NCBI RefSeq assembly: GCF_015864945.1 | Contig: NZ_JADYWF010000001.1 | Coordinates: 744,378-808,377 of the forward strand | Length of the DNA: 64,000 nt | Direction: 5' to 3' | DNA from: Salinibacterium sp. NG253 | GTDB lineage: Bacteria; Actinomycetota; Actinomycetes; Actinomycetales; Microbacteriaceae | Shown here: in pieces, positions 45,562 to 54,727 of the stretch | Layout: every line of letters begins with the position of its first letter | Numbering within the stretch: the first letter of the stretch is position 1 | The notes under the pieces: model-generated | What the model saw: only the letters and a program-made list of their open reading frames with translations | Database searches by the model: none | What the model was told of the DNA's origin: nothing | Made by a program: the position numbers and the translations under genes

Positions 45562-45840
45562 ATGAACGAACTACTGGCGGCCTCGAAAGACCGCCACGCC
45601 CATCCGCCCGAACCTGACCCCGTCGAGAGACCGCGCCCAGCGGCAGCACGTCGCGTGGGAGTCATCGACCGGCTTGCGCTGCATCTCGGCGTCGCACTCA
45701 TCACGTGGAGCCGCCGGCCCCACCGTGCGCGACTGATCGCGTCGGCCGAGCTACTGGCCGCACACCAGCTCCGTCGTGAGCGCCTGGCTCACGCCAGAGC
45801 TCGCGCCGAGCAGAACTATCCGCGGTTCATCATCCGCTGA
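45562..45840 (+). CDS. Small Arg/Ala-rich protein of unknown function
   Basis: This 92-residue protein starts with MNELLAASKDRHAHPPEPDP and has an amphipathic segment VIDRLALHLGVALITWSRRP followed by HRARLIASAELLAAHQLRRE. It is strongly basic. A GAAAG site lies 9 bases upstream. A terminator hairpin (45853-45884) follows. No family recognised; short basic proteins of this style are common near stress genes in Microbacteriaceae. It could be membrane- or nucleic-acid-associated. Confidence 0.6.
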   Translation: MNELLAASKDRHAHPPEPDPVERPRPAAARRVGVIDRLALHLGVALITWSRRPHRARLIASAELLAAHQLRRERLAHARARAEQNYPRFIIR

Positions 45841-45852
45841 ATTCGCCGCACT

Positions 45853-45892
45853 CGACCGCCGCTGGATCGCTCCGGCGGCGGTCGTTTCGTTC
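45853..45892 (+). terminator. Rho-independent terminator after the Arg/Ala-rich gene
   Basis: CGACCGCCGC (45853-45862) pairs with GCGGCGGTCG (45875-45884); inner TGG/CCG extend the stem to about 13 bp around an ATCGCT loop. TTTCGTTC follows. It separates the gene from the Hsp20 gene's promoter. Confidence 0.8.
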
Positions 45893-45916
45893 TCAGCGAA
45901 TATGAAGCGAAATTTC

Positions 45917-45973
45917 TTGGCACTCTCAGGTCGAGAATGCTAATTTTTGATTGTTGAGTCACGGTGACTCAAC
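45917..45973 (+). promoter_or_regulatory. Hsp20 promoter with HAIR (HspR) operator
   Basis: TTGGCA (45917-45922) with GCTAAT (45939-45944) gives a plausible -35/-10 with a 16-base spacer. Immediately downstream lies a perfect inverted repeat with 10-bp arms GTTGAGTCAC and GTGACTCAAC (45953-45962, 45964-45973). It contains TTGAGT-N7-ACTCAA, the HAIR core bound by the heat-shock repressor HspR. Binding there would block transcription in unstressed cells. Confidence 0.85.
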
Positions 45974-45992
45974 TTTGAGAAAGGGGTTCCCC

Positions 45993-46433
45993 ATGACACT
46001 GTCATTTGATCCTTTTGCCGAACTCGACCGGCTCACTGCAGCGGCCCAGTCCCGCGTCGGCGCCCAGCCGATGCCGGTTGATCTGTACCGTCAGGCCGAC
46101 GAGTACGTCCTCACCGCCGACCTCCCGGGCATCGACCCGGGCTCCGTTGACGTCGACGTTGATGGCCAGTTGCTCACCATTCGCGCCGAACGCACCGCTG
46201 GCGAACGCGAGGGAGCCAAGTGGCTCTCTCAGGAACGTCGCTACGGTTCTTACTTGCGCCAGTTCAGCATTGGCGCTGGCATCGACCGCGACAACATCAG
46301 CGCCAGCTACGACAATGGCGTCTTGAGCGTCATTATTCCGGTCTCCGAGAAGGCAAAACCTCGAAAGATTGAGGTCAGCACCAACTCGGCGAACCAGGCT
46401 CGTTCAAGCGAAAAAGTCGCCGTCACGAGCTAG
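45993..46433 (+). CDS. Hsp20/alpha-crystallin small heat-shock protein
   Basis: This 146-residue protein starts MTLSFDPFAELDRL after GAAAGGGG. The alpha-crystallin domain runs VDLYRQADEYVLTADLPGID through LTIRAERTAGEREGAKWLSQ, and ends with the IxV-type VSVIIPVSEKAKPRKIEV. It is an ATP-independent holdase protecting unfolded proteins. It is alone in its unit, controlled by a HAIR site upstream and ended by a hairpin at 46475-46511. Confidence 0.93.
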   Translation: MTLSFDPFAELDRLTAAAQSRVGAQPMPVDLYRQADEYVLTADLPGIDPGSVDVDVDGQLLTIRAERTAGEREGAKWLSQERRYGSYLRQFSIGAGIDRDNISASYDNGVLSVIIPVSEKAKPRKIEVSTNSANQARSSEKVAVTS

Positions 46434-46474
46434 CCGACACCGGAACGTCGCCGCGTTCGACGGTGGCGCACAAC

Positions 46475-46511
46475 AACGATGGGCGGATGCTTCACGCATC
46501 CGCCCATCGTT
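46475..46511. terminator. Bidirectional hairpin between hsp20 and fgd
   Basis: AACGATGGGCGGATGC (46475-46490) pairs perfectly with its complement at 46496-46511, with loop TTCAC. It lies between two convergent genes and probably terminates both. Confidence 0.8.
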
Positions 46512-46571
46512 CGTTAAGCCTGTCGCACTAGAGCCGTGCTCTCGCGCGAGCCGCTGCGGTCAGAACGCGAG

Positions 46572-47588
46572 TTACAGCGCCCGCAATCGCGGTGCAATGT
46601 CGCGCTCGAAGAGCTCAAGGAAACGGCGCTGGTCGTTGCCGGGCGCGTGGAAGACGAGGTGGTTGAGGCCGGCATCCACGTAGGGACGAATCTCTTCCAC
46701 AATCTTGTCGGGATCGTTGCCGACGATCCACCGCGAAGCGATCTGTTCAATGGGCAGAGCATCGGCGGCACGTTCCATCTCGATGGGGTCAGTGATGTCG
46801 TGCTTCTGCTCCTTCGAGAGAGCAAGTGGCGCCCAGAAACGCGTGTTCTCGAGAGCAACGTCGGCATCGGTGTCGTACGAGAGCTTGATTTCGATCATCC
46901 GGTCGATATCTTCGAACTTGCGGTCAGCCTTGGCCGCGCCCTCTTTGACGCCCGGGATCAGTGCGTCGTTGTAGAGCTCCATGCCCTTGCCCGAGGTGCA
47001 GATAAAGCCATCTCCGGCACGACCCGCATAGCGGGCAACCATCGGCCCACCGGCAGCGATATAGATCGGGATGGGCTGGTCAGGGCGGTCATAAATGCTC
47101 GCGTCGTGGGTGGAGTAGTACTCGCCATCGAAGGAGACGCGATCTTCGGTCCAGAGCGCTCGCATGAGACGGACTGATTCGCGCAAGCGAGCAAAGCGCT
47201 CTTTGAACTCGGGCCACTCTTGCTCACCGGCGCCACGGAATCCGGTGGCAATTTCATTCAGAGCCTCACCAGAACCAACACCCAACATGATGCGCCCCGG
47301 GTAGAGGCAACCCATCGTCGCGAACGCTTGAGCAAGCACAGCCGGGTTGTAACGGAACGTCGGCGTCATCACGCTCGTGCCGATCCGGATCGTGCTGGTG
47401 CGCTCCCCCACCGCGGCCATCCAGGTCAGCGAGAACGGAGCATGTCCGCCTTCGTGACGCCACGGCTGGAAGTGGTCGCTAACCGCAACACTCTCCATGC
47501 CGTGTGCTTCTGCGGCCACTGCGATCTCAACGAGTTCACGCGGGGCAAATTGTTCTGCTGACGCTTTGTATCCGAGGGTGAGTGTCAT
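46572..47588 (-). CDS. fgd: F420-dependent glucose-6-phosphate dehydrogenase
   Basis: This 338-residue protein closely matches the mycobacterial FGD1 enzyme as remembered: [59 protein letters not shown] and [20 protein letters not shown]. His39, Trp43 and Glu108 correspond to the catalytic His40, Trp44 and Glu109 of FGD1. It oxidises glucose-6-phosphate while reducing F420 to F420H2, supplying reductant to F420-dependent enzymes. It is 18 bases downstream of coaD on the same strand. Confidence 0.93.
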   Translation of the reverse strand: MTLTLGYKASAEQFAPRELVEIAVAAEAHGMESVAVSDHFQPWRHEGGHAPFSLTWMAAVGERTSTIRIGTSVMTPTFRYNPAVLAQAFATMGCLYPGRIMLGVGSGEALNEIATGFRGAGEQEWPEFKERFARLRESVRLMRALWTEDRVSFDGEYYSTHDASIYDRPDQPIPIYIAAGGPMVARYAGRAGDGFICTSGKGMELYNDALIPGVKEGAAKADRKFEDIDRMIEIKLSYDTDADVALENTRFWAPLALSKEQKHDITDPIEMERAADALPIEQIASRWIVGNDPDKIVEEIRPYVDAGLNHLVFHAPGNDQRRFLELFERDIAPRLRAL

Positions 47589-47606
47589 AAACCCATTGTG
47601 CCGGTG

Positions 47607-48095
47607 TTAGTCGCGCGGCGCTTGCAAAAACTCAGAAACCGAACGCGGAACATAGGGCGCGACGTCTCCGCCAAGCGCGGCAACCTGGCGCACCAGCGAA
47701 CTAGACACGTGCGCATGAGCGGGGTTCGGCAGCATGAAAATCGTCTCTACCCCGGCGAGATCGCGGTTGACGATAGCCATAGGAGTTTCGTACGCGACAT
47801 CCACTTGAGAACGGATGCCCTTGATGATGACACTCGCCCCGACATCGGTGCAGTAGTCGACAAGAAGGCCCATACTCCAGCTAGTTACAAGGATGTTGCC
47901 CTCGAGGTGGGCGTCGGCAACGGCCTGCTCGATGAGCGAGACGCGCTGCGCAATCGGCAAAAGCGCGGTCTTGCCCGGGTTGTGCACGACGAGAACGTGC
48001 ACTTCGTCAAAGGTTTTCGCTGCCCGCTCAATCACATCGAGGTGGCCAAGGGTGACAGGGTCAAACGACCCAGGAACAACAGCGATCCGACTCAT
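47607..48095 (-). CDS. coaD: Phosphopantetheine adenylyltransferase
   Basis: This 162-residue protein begins [20 protein letters not shown] with the nucleotidyltransferase HxGH (TLGH). It has [20 protein letters not shown] and ISSS-like [20 protein letters not shown]. It makes dephospho-CoA from 4'-phosphopantetheine. Complete and of normal length, it lies between fgd and recG. Confidence 0.97.
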   Translation of the reverse strand: MSRIAVVPGSFDPVTLGHLDVIERAAKTFDEVHVLVVHNPGKTALLPIAQRVSLIEQAVADAHLEGNILVTSWSMGLLVDYCTDVGASVIIKGIRSQVDVAYETPMAIVNRDLAGVETIFMLPNPAHAHVSSSLVRQVAALGGDVAPYVPRSVSEFLQAPRD

Positions 48096-48193
48096 GCTCC
48101 CACGATAGTCGCTCGGTGCTCATTGGCGCGTGGGAGTTCGCTGTGCGGGGAAATCTGGCGCAACACTCTGGAGCGCGCCTGCGAGCGGAAGCG

Positions 48194-50368
48194 CTAGTTC
48201 TTGCCGAGGAACGCTTCGGCACTTTCGTCTAGACGACGCTTGAGTGCTTCGGCGAGCGCCGGATGCTCTGCCAAGGTCGGGTCGGCGACCAACAGCGCTT
48301 GAGCCGCCTCGCGCGCTTCAGTGATGAGTTGACCGTCGTTGGCAACTCGCAGCAGCTTGAGGCTCGAGCGGCCACCCGACTGCACTCCACCAAGCACATC
48401 GCCTTCGCGGCGTAGTTCAAGGTCTTTGTTGGCAAGTTCGAAACCATCGAGAGTGGATGCCACAGCCTCAACGCGTTCGCGCGCCAACGACTCCACCTCG
48501 GCCGCCGTGACGAACAGGCACAGCCCCGGAACGCCACCACGACCAACTCGGCCGCGCAGCTGGTGCAACTGGGAGACCCCGAAACGATCAGCGTCGAGCA
48601 CCACCATCACCGAGGCGTTGGGCACGTCGACACCGACTTCGATGACCGTCGTCGCGACGAGCACATCAATGTCGCCCGCGGCGAAGGCGCGCATGAGCTC
48701 GTCTTTCTCCTCGCTCGAGAGCTTGCCGTGGAGCGCCTCGATCCGCTTGCCCGCGAGAACCTCGTTGCTGCGGAGCGACGCCAGCACCTCGGTCACGTTT
48801 GCGATCGGGCGGGGCGGCCCGGCATCCGGATCATCGGAGACAGCGGGTGCCGGCTCGCTGCCGGGCTCTTCAGTTTTGGCATCAATGGCGGGGCACACAA
48901 CGAAGCCTTGACGACCGATGGCGAGTTCTTCTGCCAGCCGCTGCCAGACGCGCGACACCCAGCCGGGTTTTTCGGCGAGCGGCACGACGTGACTGCTGAT
49001 GGGCTGACGGCCAGCGGGCAACTCAGCAATCGAGGAGATATCGAGGTCGCCGAACACGGTCATCGCAACCGTGCGCGGGATGGGCGTTGCCGTGAGCACG
49101 AGAACGTGGGGAGGCTTCGCGCCCTTGAGCCGCAGCGCTTCGCGCTGGTCGACGCCGAAACGGTGTTGCTCATCAACGACGACGAGACCGAGATCGACAA
49201 ACGTAACCGCGTCGCCCAGGAGGGCGTGCGTGCCGATCACGATGCGAGAAGCCCCCGACACGGTCGCCAGCAGCGCCTTCTTGCGCTCTGCTGTCGGCAG
49301 CTGGCCTGTGATGAGGGTCGGGCGCAGTTCGGCCGCGAGATCGGGGCCCAGCGTGCGGATGATCGAACGGAAATGTTGATGCGCCAAAACCTCAGTGGGA
49401 GCCAGCAACGCTGATTGCCCACCCGATTGCGCGACCGCGAGCATCGCCCGCAGCGCGACCAGAGTCTTACCGGAACCCACCTCACCCTGCACGAGCCGAT
49501 TCATCGGAACCGGCTGCGCCATGTCGTGGAAGATTTCCTCCCCTACGGTTTGCTGATCACCCGTGAGAGTGAACGGCAACGCTGCGTCGAAGCCTTCGAG
49601 CAGTGGGCCGGCCGTGCGTGCGATGGCTTCCGATTCGCGCTGCTTCTGACGCTGTTGCAGAAGCGCCGACTGCAGAACAAATGCTTCCTGAAAACGCAGG
49701 GTGTCGCGAGCTGCCCGCCAGTCCGAGTCAACCTTCGGGCGGTGCACCTGCTCAAGCGCCTTCGCAAACGGAAGCAACTCGCGTTCGCGACGAACGGCAT
49801 CCGGCACCGGGGCATCAAGCGGGCCAAGAGTATCGAGCACGACCTCGACGGCTTTCTGAATTTGCCAACTCGCGACCGTGGAGGTCGCCGGATAAATGGG
49901 GATCGGCTGCTCGGCCCACGACTTGGCCTGCTCGGGCTTCTTGAGCTCGAGAGCATCCCGGTCAAAGAGTTCGTAGTCGGGGTGAGCGAGCTGGCGCGTG
50001 CCGCGATATTGGCCAACCTTGCCCGCGAAGATTCCGCGCACCCCCGGCGTCAACTCATTGGCACGCCACGCCTGATTGAAGAACGTGAGGGTCAGGATGC
50101 CCGTGCCGTCGCTGATCGACACCTCAAGAATCGAGCCGCGCTTGTTGCGCATCGGACGATTGCGCACCTCTCGCACTTCGGCGACGATGGTGACTGCCTC
50201 ATCCAACGGCAATTGAGCCAGCGCAGTGAGTTCGCCCCGTCGCGCGTACCGCCGCGGAAAGTGTGTCATCAGATCGCCGACCGTGAGCAGGCCAAGACCG
50301 CGCTGCATCGAAGTAGCGGTGCGCCCGCCCAAGACGGCGCTGAGCTTCTGATCAAGGGGCGAGGTCAC
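48194..50368 (-). CDS. recG: ATP-dependent DNA helicase RecG
   Basis: This 724-residue RecG has an OB-fold wedge domain (MRNKRGSILEVSISDGTGIL), Walker A QGEVGSGKTLVALRAMLAVA, the DEQH box VVVDEQHRFGVDQREAL, and motif VI HQLRGRVGRGGVPGLCLF. It reverses stalled forks and branch-migrates junctions. The C-terminal TARGET/KLTG region follows. It is divergent from rsmD. Confidence 0.97.
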   Translation of the reverse strand: MTSPLDQKLSAVLGGRTATSMQRGLGLLTVGDLMTHFPRRYARRGELTALAQLPLDEAVTIVAEVREVRNRPMRNKRGSILEVSISDGTGILTLTFFNQAWRANELTPGVRGIFAGKVGQYRGTRQLAHPDYELFDRDALELKKPEQAKSWAEQPIPIYPATSTVASWQIQKAVEVVLDTLGPLDAPVPDAVRRERELLPFAKALEQVHRPKVDSDWRAARDTLRFQEAFVLQSALLQQRQKQRESEAIARTAGPLLEGFDAALPFTLTGDQQTVGEEIFHDMAQPVPMNRLVQGEVGSGKTLVALRAMLAVAQSGGQSALLAPTEVLAHQHFRSIIRTLGPDLAAELRPTLITGQLPTAERKKALLATVSGASRIVIGTHALLGDAVTFVDLGLVVVDEQHRFGVDQREALRLKGAKPPHVLVLTATPIPRTVAMTVFGDLDISSIAELPAGRQPISSHVVPLAEKPGWVSRVWQRLAEELAIGRQGFVVCPAIDAKTEEPGSEPAPAVSDDPDAGPPRPIANVTEVLASLRSNEVLAGKRIEALHGKLSSEEKDELMRAFAAGDIDVLVATTVIEVGVDVPNASVMVVLDADRFGVSQLHQLRGRVGRGGVPGLCLFVTAAEVESLARERVEAVASTLDGFELANKDLELRREGDVLGGVQSGGRSSLKLLRVANDGQLITEAREAAQALLVADPTLAEHPALAEALKRRLDESAEAFLGKN

Positions 50369-50424
50369 CCTAGAAGAGTACCGGGGACCACTGGCGTTCT
50401 TCAGACGGCTAGGCTCGGAATGCT

Positions 50425-50997
50425 ATGACACGCATCATTGCCGGATACGCCGGCTCCCTCACCATTGCCGTACCGAGCGCGGGCACACGGCCCACCAGCG
50501 ACCGCCTGCGCGAAGCGATCTTCTCGGCGCTCGAAGCCCGCGACGCCATCGAGGGCGCCCGCGTGCTCGACCTCTACGCCGGCACCGGAGCGCTCGGGCT
50601 CGAATCCGCCTCGCGCGGCGCACCCCACGTCACCCTCGTCGAGAACAACGCTCGCGCCGCCGCCACCTGCCGCAAGAACGCGACCCTCATCGCGGCAAAG
50701 GCTCCGCGCGGCTCAAAGCCGATCATTCTCACCGCCGCTCGCGCTGTGCACACGTTCTTAGAGACATCCGGTGATCAGTGGGATCTCGTCTTCATCGACC
50801 CGCCCTACGAACTCGGCAACGGTGAACTGCTCGTGGCGCTCGAACTGCTCGCCACGCAGCTCAGTCCCGACGCACTCGTCGTCGTGGAGCGTAGCTCGCG
50901 CGACCCCGAACCGGAGTGGCCCGCTGGGCTCGAACTCGACCGTCGCAAAGACTACGGCGACACCACGCTCTACTGGGTACAGCCGACCGAGGCATAG
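50425..50997 (+). CDS. rsmD: 16S rRNA (guanine-966-N2)-methyltransferase
   Basis: This 190-residue methyltransferase has SAGTRPTSDRLREAIFSALE, the SAM motif VLDLYAGTGALGLESASRGA and the catalytic DPPY in LVFIDPPYELGN. It methylates G966 of 16S rRNA. It is divergent from recG, with 56 bases between starts, and convergent with thiL. Confidence 0.95.
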   Translation: MTRIIAGYAGSLTIAVPSAGTRPTSDRLREAIFSALEARDAIEGARVLDLYAGTGALGLESASRGAPHVTLVENNARAAATCRKNATLIAAKAPRGSKPIILTAARAVHTFLETSGDQWDLVFIDPPYELGNGELLVALELLATQLSPDALVVVERSSRDPEPEWPAGLELDRRKDYGDTTLYWVQPTEA

Positions 50998-51016
50998 CCT
51001 GCCAGCACTTCGGCGA

Positions 51017-52009
51017 TCAGCCGACGGCACCGTCCCAGCCCGCATAGGGATCCCAACCGCCGCGCTCGGTGTAGGCAACGCCATCAACAAGCACGCCCAC
51101 GCCCTCGACCACGCGACCGATAGCGCGGAACCCTGCTGGCAGCGGAGCCTCCTCGGGAAAAGTGGCGAGTAACGAATGGTCTTCGCCACCGTCGAGCTGC
51201 GCCCGACCACCCACCGCTTCGGATGACAAATCAAGCCCGACGCCACTAGCGGTGGCAACGCGGCGAGCATCGATCGCGAGCCCGTCGCTCAGGTCGAGCA
51301 TGGCCGTGGCTCCTCCGATAGCGGCGGCTTTGCCGTCCGCGATCGGGGGCGCTGGCCTGAGTTGGGCGGCGATGGCATCGGGATGCGTTGTCGCGAGGGC
51401 TGCGGCGGCTGCGGCATCCGGTTCGCCATCAACGACGCCCTCAGTGAACAACAACCGCAAGCCCTCAGCCGCGAGGCCGAGCGTGCCCGAGACCGCAATA
51501 ACGTCCCCGACCTGGGCACCAGAACGCAACACGGGCGCACGCCCCTCAAGGTCTCCAAAAGCGGTGATGACAATAGTGAGCACCGTTGAGACCGAGAGGT
51601 CGCCGCCGATTACACCGCTGCCGGGGGCGAGCGTCTCGCAGCCCTCGCGCAGCCCGTCGGCGATTGCTTCAAGTGCCGAGACGGGGGTGTCGTTGGGTGT
51701 AGCAATCGCTACAACGAGGCCGGTCGGAACCGCGCCCATTGCTGCGACATCCGACAGGTTCGTGGCAGCAGCTTTCCAGCCCAGATCGTAAGGCGAAGAC
51801 CACGCGAGCCGAAAGTCAGGGCCATGGATCATCATGTCTGTCGTGATCACAACACGCTTGTCTGGCGTTGCCAACACGGCAGAGTCATCGCCCGGCCCAA
51901 GAAGCTCTGCCGCAGCGGAAGGCAAACGCGGAAAGATGCGCTTCAGCGCGGCAAGCTCGCCCACGCCGCCGAGAGTGTCAAGGGTCTCGCTCGCGCGGTC
52001 AATCATCAT
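51017..52009 (-). CDS. thiL: Thiamine-monophosphate kinase
   Basis: This 330-residue ThiL starts MMIDRASETLDTLGGVGELA. It has LLGPGDDSAVLATPDKRVVI, TTDMMIHGPDFRLAWSSPYD, LGWKAAATNLSDVAAMGAVP and LDLSDGLAIDARRVATASG. It phosphorylates thiamine monophosphate to thiamine diphosphate. Alternative start ATG 52006. The frame continuing to 52153 is not conserved. Confidence 0.96.
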   Translation of the reverse strand: MMIDRASETLDTLGGVGELAALKRIFPRLPSAAAELLGPGDDSAVLATPDKRVVITTDMMIHGPDFRLAWSSPYDLGWKAAATNLSDVAAMGAVPTGLVVAIATPNDTPVSALEAIADGLREGCETLAPGSGVIGGDLSVSTVLTIVITAFGDLEGRAPVLRSGAQVGDVIAVSGTLGLAAEGLRLLFTEGVVDGEPDAAAAAALATTHPDAIAAQLRPAPPIADGKAAAIGGATAMLDLSDGLAIDARRVATASGVGLDLSSEAVGGRAQLDGGEDHSLLATFPEEAPLPAGFRAIGRVVEGVGVLVDGVAYTERGGWDPYAGWDGAVG

Positions 52010-52032
52010 GAACTCACGGTAGCCTGAAGGCG

Positions 52033-52584
52033 ATGAGAACGACGACCCGCACCCCCATAATCGCGATGCTCGCGATAGTTCCTCTGCTGGCAACGCTGGG
52101 CGGATGCGCGGCAATCGTTCCGCTCGAACCGGCGGATGACGCGGCCAACCCATCCTGCGCCGACGTCATCGTGCGCCTCCCCGACACTGTCGCGGGCCTC
52201 GACAAGCGCGAAACCAACGCTCAGGGCACAGGAGCGTGGGGCGAACCGGCCATGATCTTGTTGCGCTGTGGCGTAGCAGTGCCCGATCCCACCGCCGAAC
52301 TCGCCTGCGTTACTGCCCCTGAAGATGGCATCGACTGGCTGCGCGATGATAGCGACGCCCCCAACTATGTCTTCACCTCCTACGGCCGCGATCCCGCCGT
52401 ACAGGTAATCGTCGATAGCGATGGTGACCCCGACGTCGATGGCGACGAGGTCTCGGGCTTTGATGCTCTCAGCCAGCTTGCTGGCGCCGTCAGTCAGGTG
52501 CCAGCCGACCGCTTCTGCGTCGGATTCTCCGACACTATTGCGCCGAGCGAGACCGCTGAACCCAGCGACGACGAATCCGAATAG
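52033..52584 (+). CDS. DUF3515 lipoprotein
   Basis: This 183-residue protein has a signal sequence ending in the lipobox LGGC. It carries the DUF3515 pattern CADVIVRLPDTVAGL, GTGAWGEPAMILLRCGV and a late Cys in PADRFCVGFSD. DUF3515 proteins are actinobacterial exported proteins of unknown function, often encoded next to ddl and thiL (as in M. tuberculosis). It is convergent with ddl. Confidence 0.88.
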   Translation: MRTTTRTPIIAMLAIVPLLATLGGCAAIVPLEPADDAANPSCADVIVRLPDTVAGLDKRETNAQGTGAWGEPAMILLRCGVAVPDPTAELACVTAPEDGIDWLRDDSDAPNYVFTSYGRDPAVQVIVDSDGDPDVDGDEVSGFDALSQLAGAVSQVPADRFCVGFSDTIAPSETAEPSDDESE

Positions 52585-52590
52585 CTCGCG

Positions 52591-53691
52591 TTAGCGAACG
52601 GTTTCTAACCCGAGCTCGATGAGTTCGTTGATCAATTCGGGGTAGCTCATGCCGCTCGCGGCCCAACACTTCGGGAACATCGAGATCGGTGTAAAGCCAG
52701 GCAAAGTATTGATTTCGTTGACCACAAATTCGGTGCCGTCAAAGAAGAAGTCGACTCGGGCGAGCCCCGCTCCGCCGATGGATTCGAAGGCGCGCGCTGC
52801 GGTGCGCTGCATTTGCCACAGTTCGCCATCTCGCAGAGGTGCTGGGCAAATCAGTTCGGCGGCAGAGACGTCGAGATACTTGGCGTCGAAATCGTAGAAG
52901 TCGCGGCCGGTGACCACGATCTCTCCGGCGACACTCACGCGAGTTTCGCCACCGTCGCGGCCCGAGAGCACGCCGCACTCAATCTCGCGGCCCGTCATCG
53001 CCTGTTCAACAAGCGCTGTCGAGTCTTCGGCAAAAGCGGTCGCAAAGGCAGCATCTAGCTCTTCGGCGCTCGAGACCTTGGTCACTCCGACCGAGGATCC
53101 TGCGCGTGCAGGCTTTACAAAGACAGGGAAGCCGAGGCTGGATGCGCGCTGACGCCACACATCCGGAGTGCGTTGCCACTGCTGCGCCGACACCGTCACC
53201 CATGGGGCCACTGCAACGCCGGCCGCCTCAAGGGCGAGCTTCGTGAAGTGCTTGTTCATGCCCATAGCGGACGCCAGCACGCCGTTGCCGACATACGGCA
53301 GACCGGTGAGCTCGATGAGTCCCTGCACTGTTCCGTCTTCACCGAATGGGCCGTGCAGGATGGGGAACACCACATCAACATCACCGAGGCTGCGCGTGGT
53401 GCCATCGGCATCCGTGATCGTCAGCTCGCTCGTGGCGGCTGATTCCGGCCAGTGCACCCGCGTGCCGTTGTCGACCACCTCGGGCATCGCCTCGGGGTTA
53501 AGCCGAAACATCTCTGCATCATCGGGCTGAAGGGTGAAAGCACCCTCACGCGTAATGCCGACCGGGATGACCGTGTACTTGTCGCGGTCGATCGCCGAAA
53601 GAACGCCACCGGCGGTTGCGCAGCTAATGCTGTGTTCCGAAGAACGACCACCGAACAGCAAAACCACGGTTGTTGTGGGCTGGGCCGTCAT
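52591..53691 (-). CDS. ddl: D-alanine-D-alanine ligase
   Basis: This 366-residue ATP-grasp ligase begins VVLLFGGRSSEHSISCATAG. It has PILHGPFGEDGTVQGLIEL, MNKHFTKLALEAAGVAVAPW, FVKPARAGSSVGVTKVSSAE and FVVNEINTLPGFTPISMFPK. It makes the D-Ala-D-Ala dipeptide of peptidoglycan. It follows gpsA by 3 bases. Confidence 0.97.
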   Translation of the reverse strand: MTAQPTTTVVLLFGGRSSEHSISCATAGGVLSAIDRDKYTVIPVGITREGAFTLQPDDAEMFRLNPEAMPEVVDNGTRVHWPESAATSELTITDADGTTRSLGDVDVVFPILHGPFGEDGTVQGLIELTGLPYVGNGVLASAMGMNKHFTKLALEAAGVAVAPWVTVSAQQWQRTPDVWRQRASSLGFPVFVKPARAGSSVGVTKVSSAEELDAAFATAFAEDSTALVEQAMTGREIECGVLSGRDGGETRVSVAGEIVVTGRDFYDFDAKYLDVSAAELICPAPLRDGELWQMQRTAARAFESIGGAGLARVDFFFDGTEFVVNEINTLPGFTPISMFPKCWAASGMSYPELINELIELGLETVR

Positions 53692-53694
53692 CGT

Positions 53695-54726
53695 TTACTC
53701 CCCCTGAGGAAGGTCGTCTGTGGTCAAATGTGGGGCGATATCGCGCGGGGCGAGCGTGCCAGCCAAGACTTCAGCTACTTGGCTCGCGATGGGCATATCA
53801 ACGCCTTTGGAGAGGGCAAGCTCAAGGATAGGTGCCACCGAGGAGAGGCCTTCAGCGGTCTGGTTCATCTGCTTGATGACTTCAGAGAAGCTGTAGCCCT
53901 GGCCGAGAAGACGACCGGCGGTGTTGTTGCGCGAGAGCGATGACTCGCACGTTGCAATGAGGTCGCCCAGGCCTGCAAGCCCCGCGAGCGTTTCGGGCCG
54001 GGCGCCGAAGGCGACCGAGAAGTCTGTCATCTCAGCGAGGCCTCGAGTAATGATCGACGCCTTGGTGTTCTCGCCGTAGCCAACACCATCCACGATTCCG
54101 ATCGCCACAGCGATGAGGTTCTTGAGCACTCCGCCGAATTCGGTACCGATGACATCGGTATTCACGAAGGAACGGAAGTAGCGGTTGCGGGCCGTGACCG
54201 CGACGGCGGTGGCGGTTTCGAGGCTTGCGCTGCTCATAACCGCTGCGGTCGGTTGCTCCTTGGCGATCTCGAGAGCCAGATTGGGGCCGGATGCCACGGC
54301 AACACGATTCGGATCGACGCCGAGTTCTTGCAGAATCACTTCGCTCATCCGCGCCCCGGTGCCCTTTTCGACACCCTTCATGAGCGAGACGATGATGACG
54401 TTTTCGGGGATGAGTTCGCGCACGATGCGCAGGTTCTCCCGCAGCGACTGTGCCGGAACCGAGAGGTACACCTGCTCGGCGCCATCCAGAACTTCATGCA
54501 GCTTGTCGCTGGCCCACAACGAGCGCGGGAGGTTGATGCCAGGAAGGTAGTCGCTATTGCGCTTGGATTGCGTGATCTCGCGGGCCAGCTCGGGGCGGCG
54601 TGCCCAGAGCGCAACATCGTTGCCGCCGTCGGCCAAAATCTTGGAGAAAGTGGTGCCCCAGGAGCCCGCGCCAAGAACGGCGACGCGACGAGGGGTTTCT
54701 GGCGCTCCGGCGCTACCGCTCAGCAC
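53695..54726 (-). CDS. gpsA: Glycerol-3-phosphate dehydrogenase [NAD(P)+]
   Basis: This 343-residue GpsA starts at GTG 54726, one base after the plsC stop (TAACGTG). It has VAVLGAGSWGTTFSKILADG, LPGINLPRSLWASDKLHEVL, VTARNRYFRSFVNTDVIGTE and GLGDLIATCESSLSRNNTAG. It makes sn-glycerol-3-phosphate for phospholipids, logically coupled with the upstream acyltransferase. In mycobacteria the F420 gene fbiD lies beside gpsA; here it is absent. Confidence 0.96.
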   Translation of the reverse strand: MLSGSAGAPETPRRVAVLGAGSWGTTFSKILADGGNDVALWARRPELAREITQSKRNSDYLPGINLPRSLWASDKLHEVLDGAEQVYLSVPAQSLRENLRIVRELIPENVIIVSLMKGVEKGTGARMSEVILQELGVDPNRVAVASGPNLALEIAKEQPTAAVMSSASLETATAVAVTARNRYFRSFVNTDVIGTEFGGVLKNLIAVAIGIVDGVGYGENTKASIITRGLAEMTDFSVAFGARPETLAGLAGLGDLIATCESSLSRNNTAGRLLGQGYSFSEVIKQMNQTAEGLSSVAPILELALSKGVDMPIASQVAEVLAGTLAPRDIAPHLTTDDLPQGE

Positions 54727-54727
54727 G

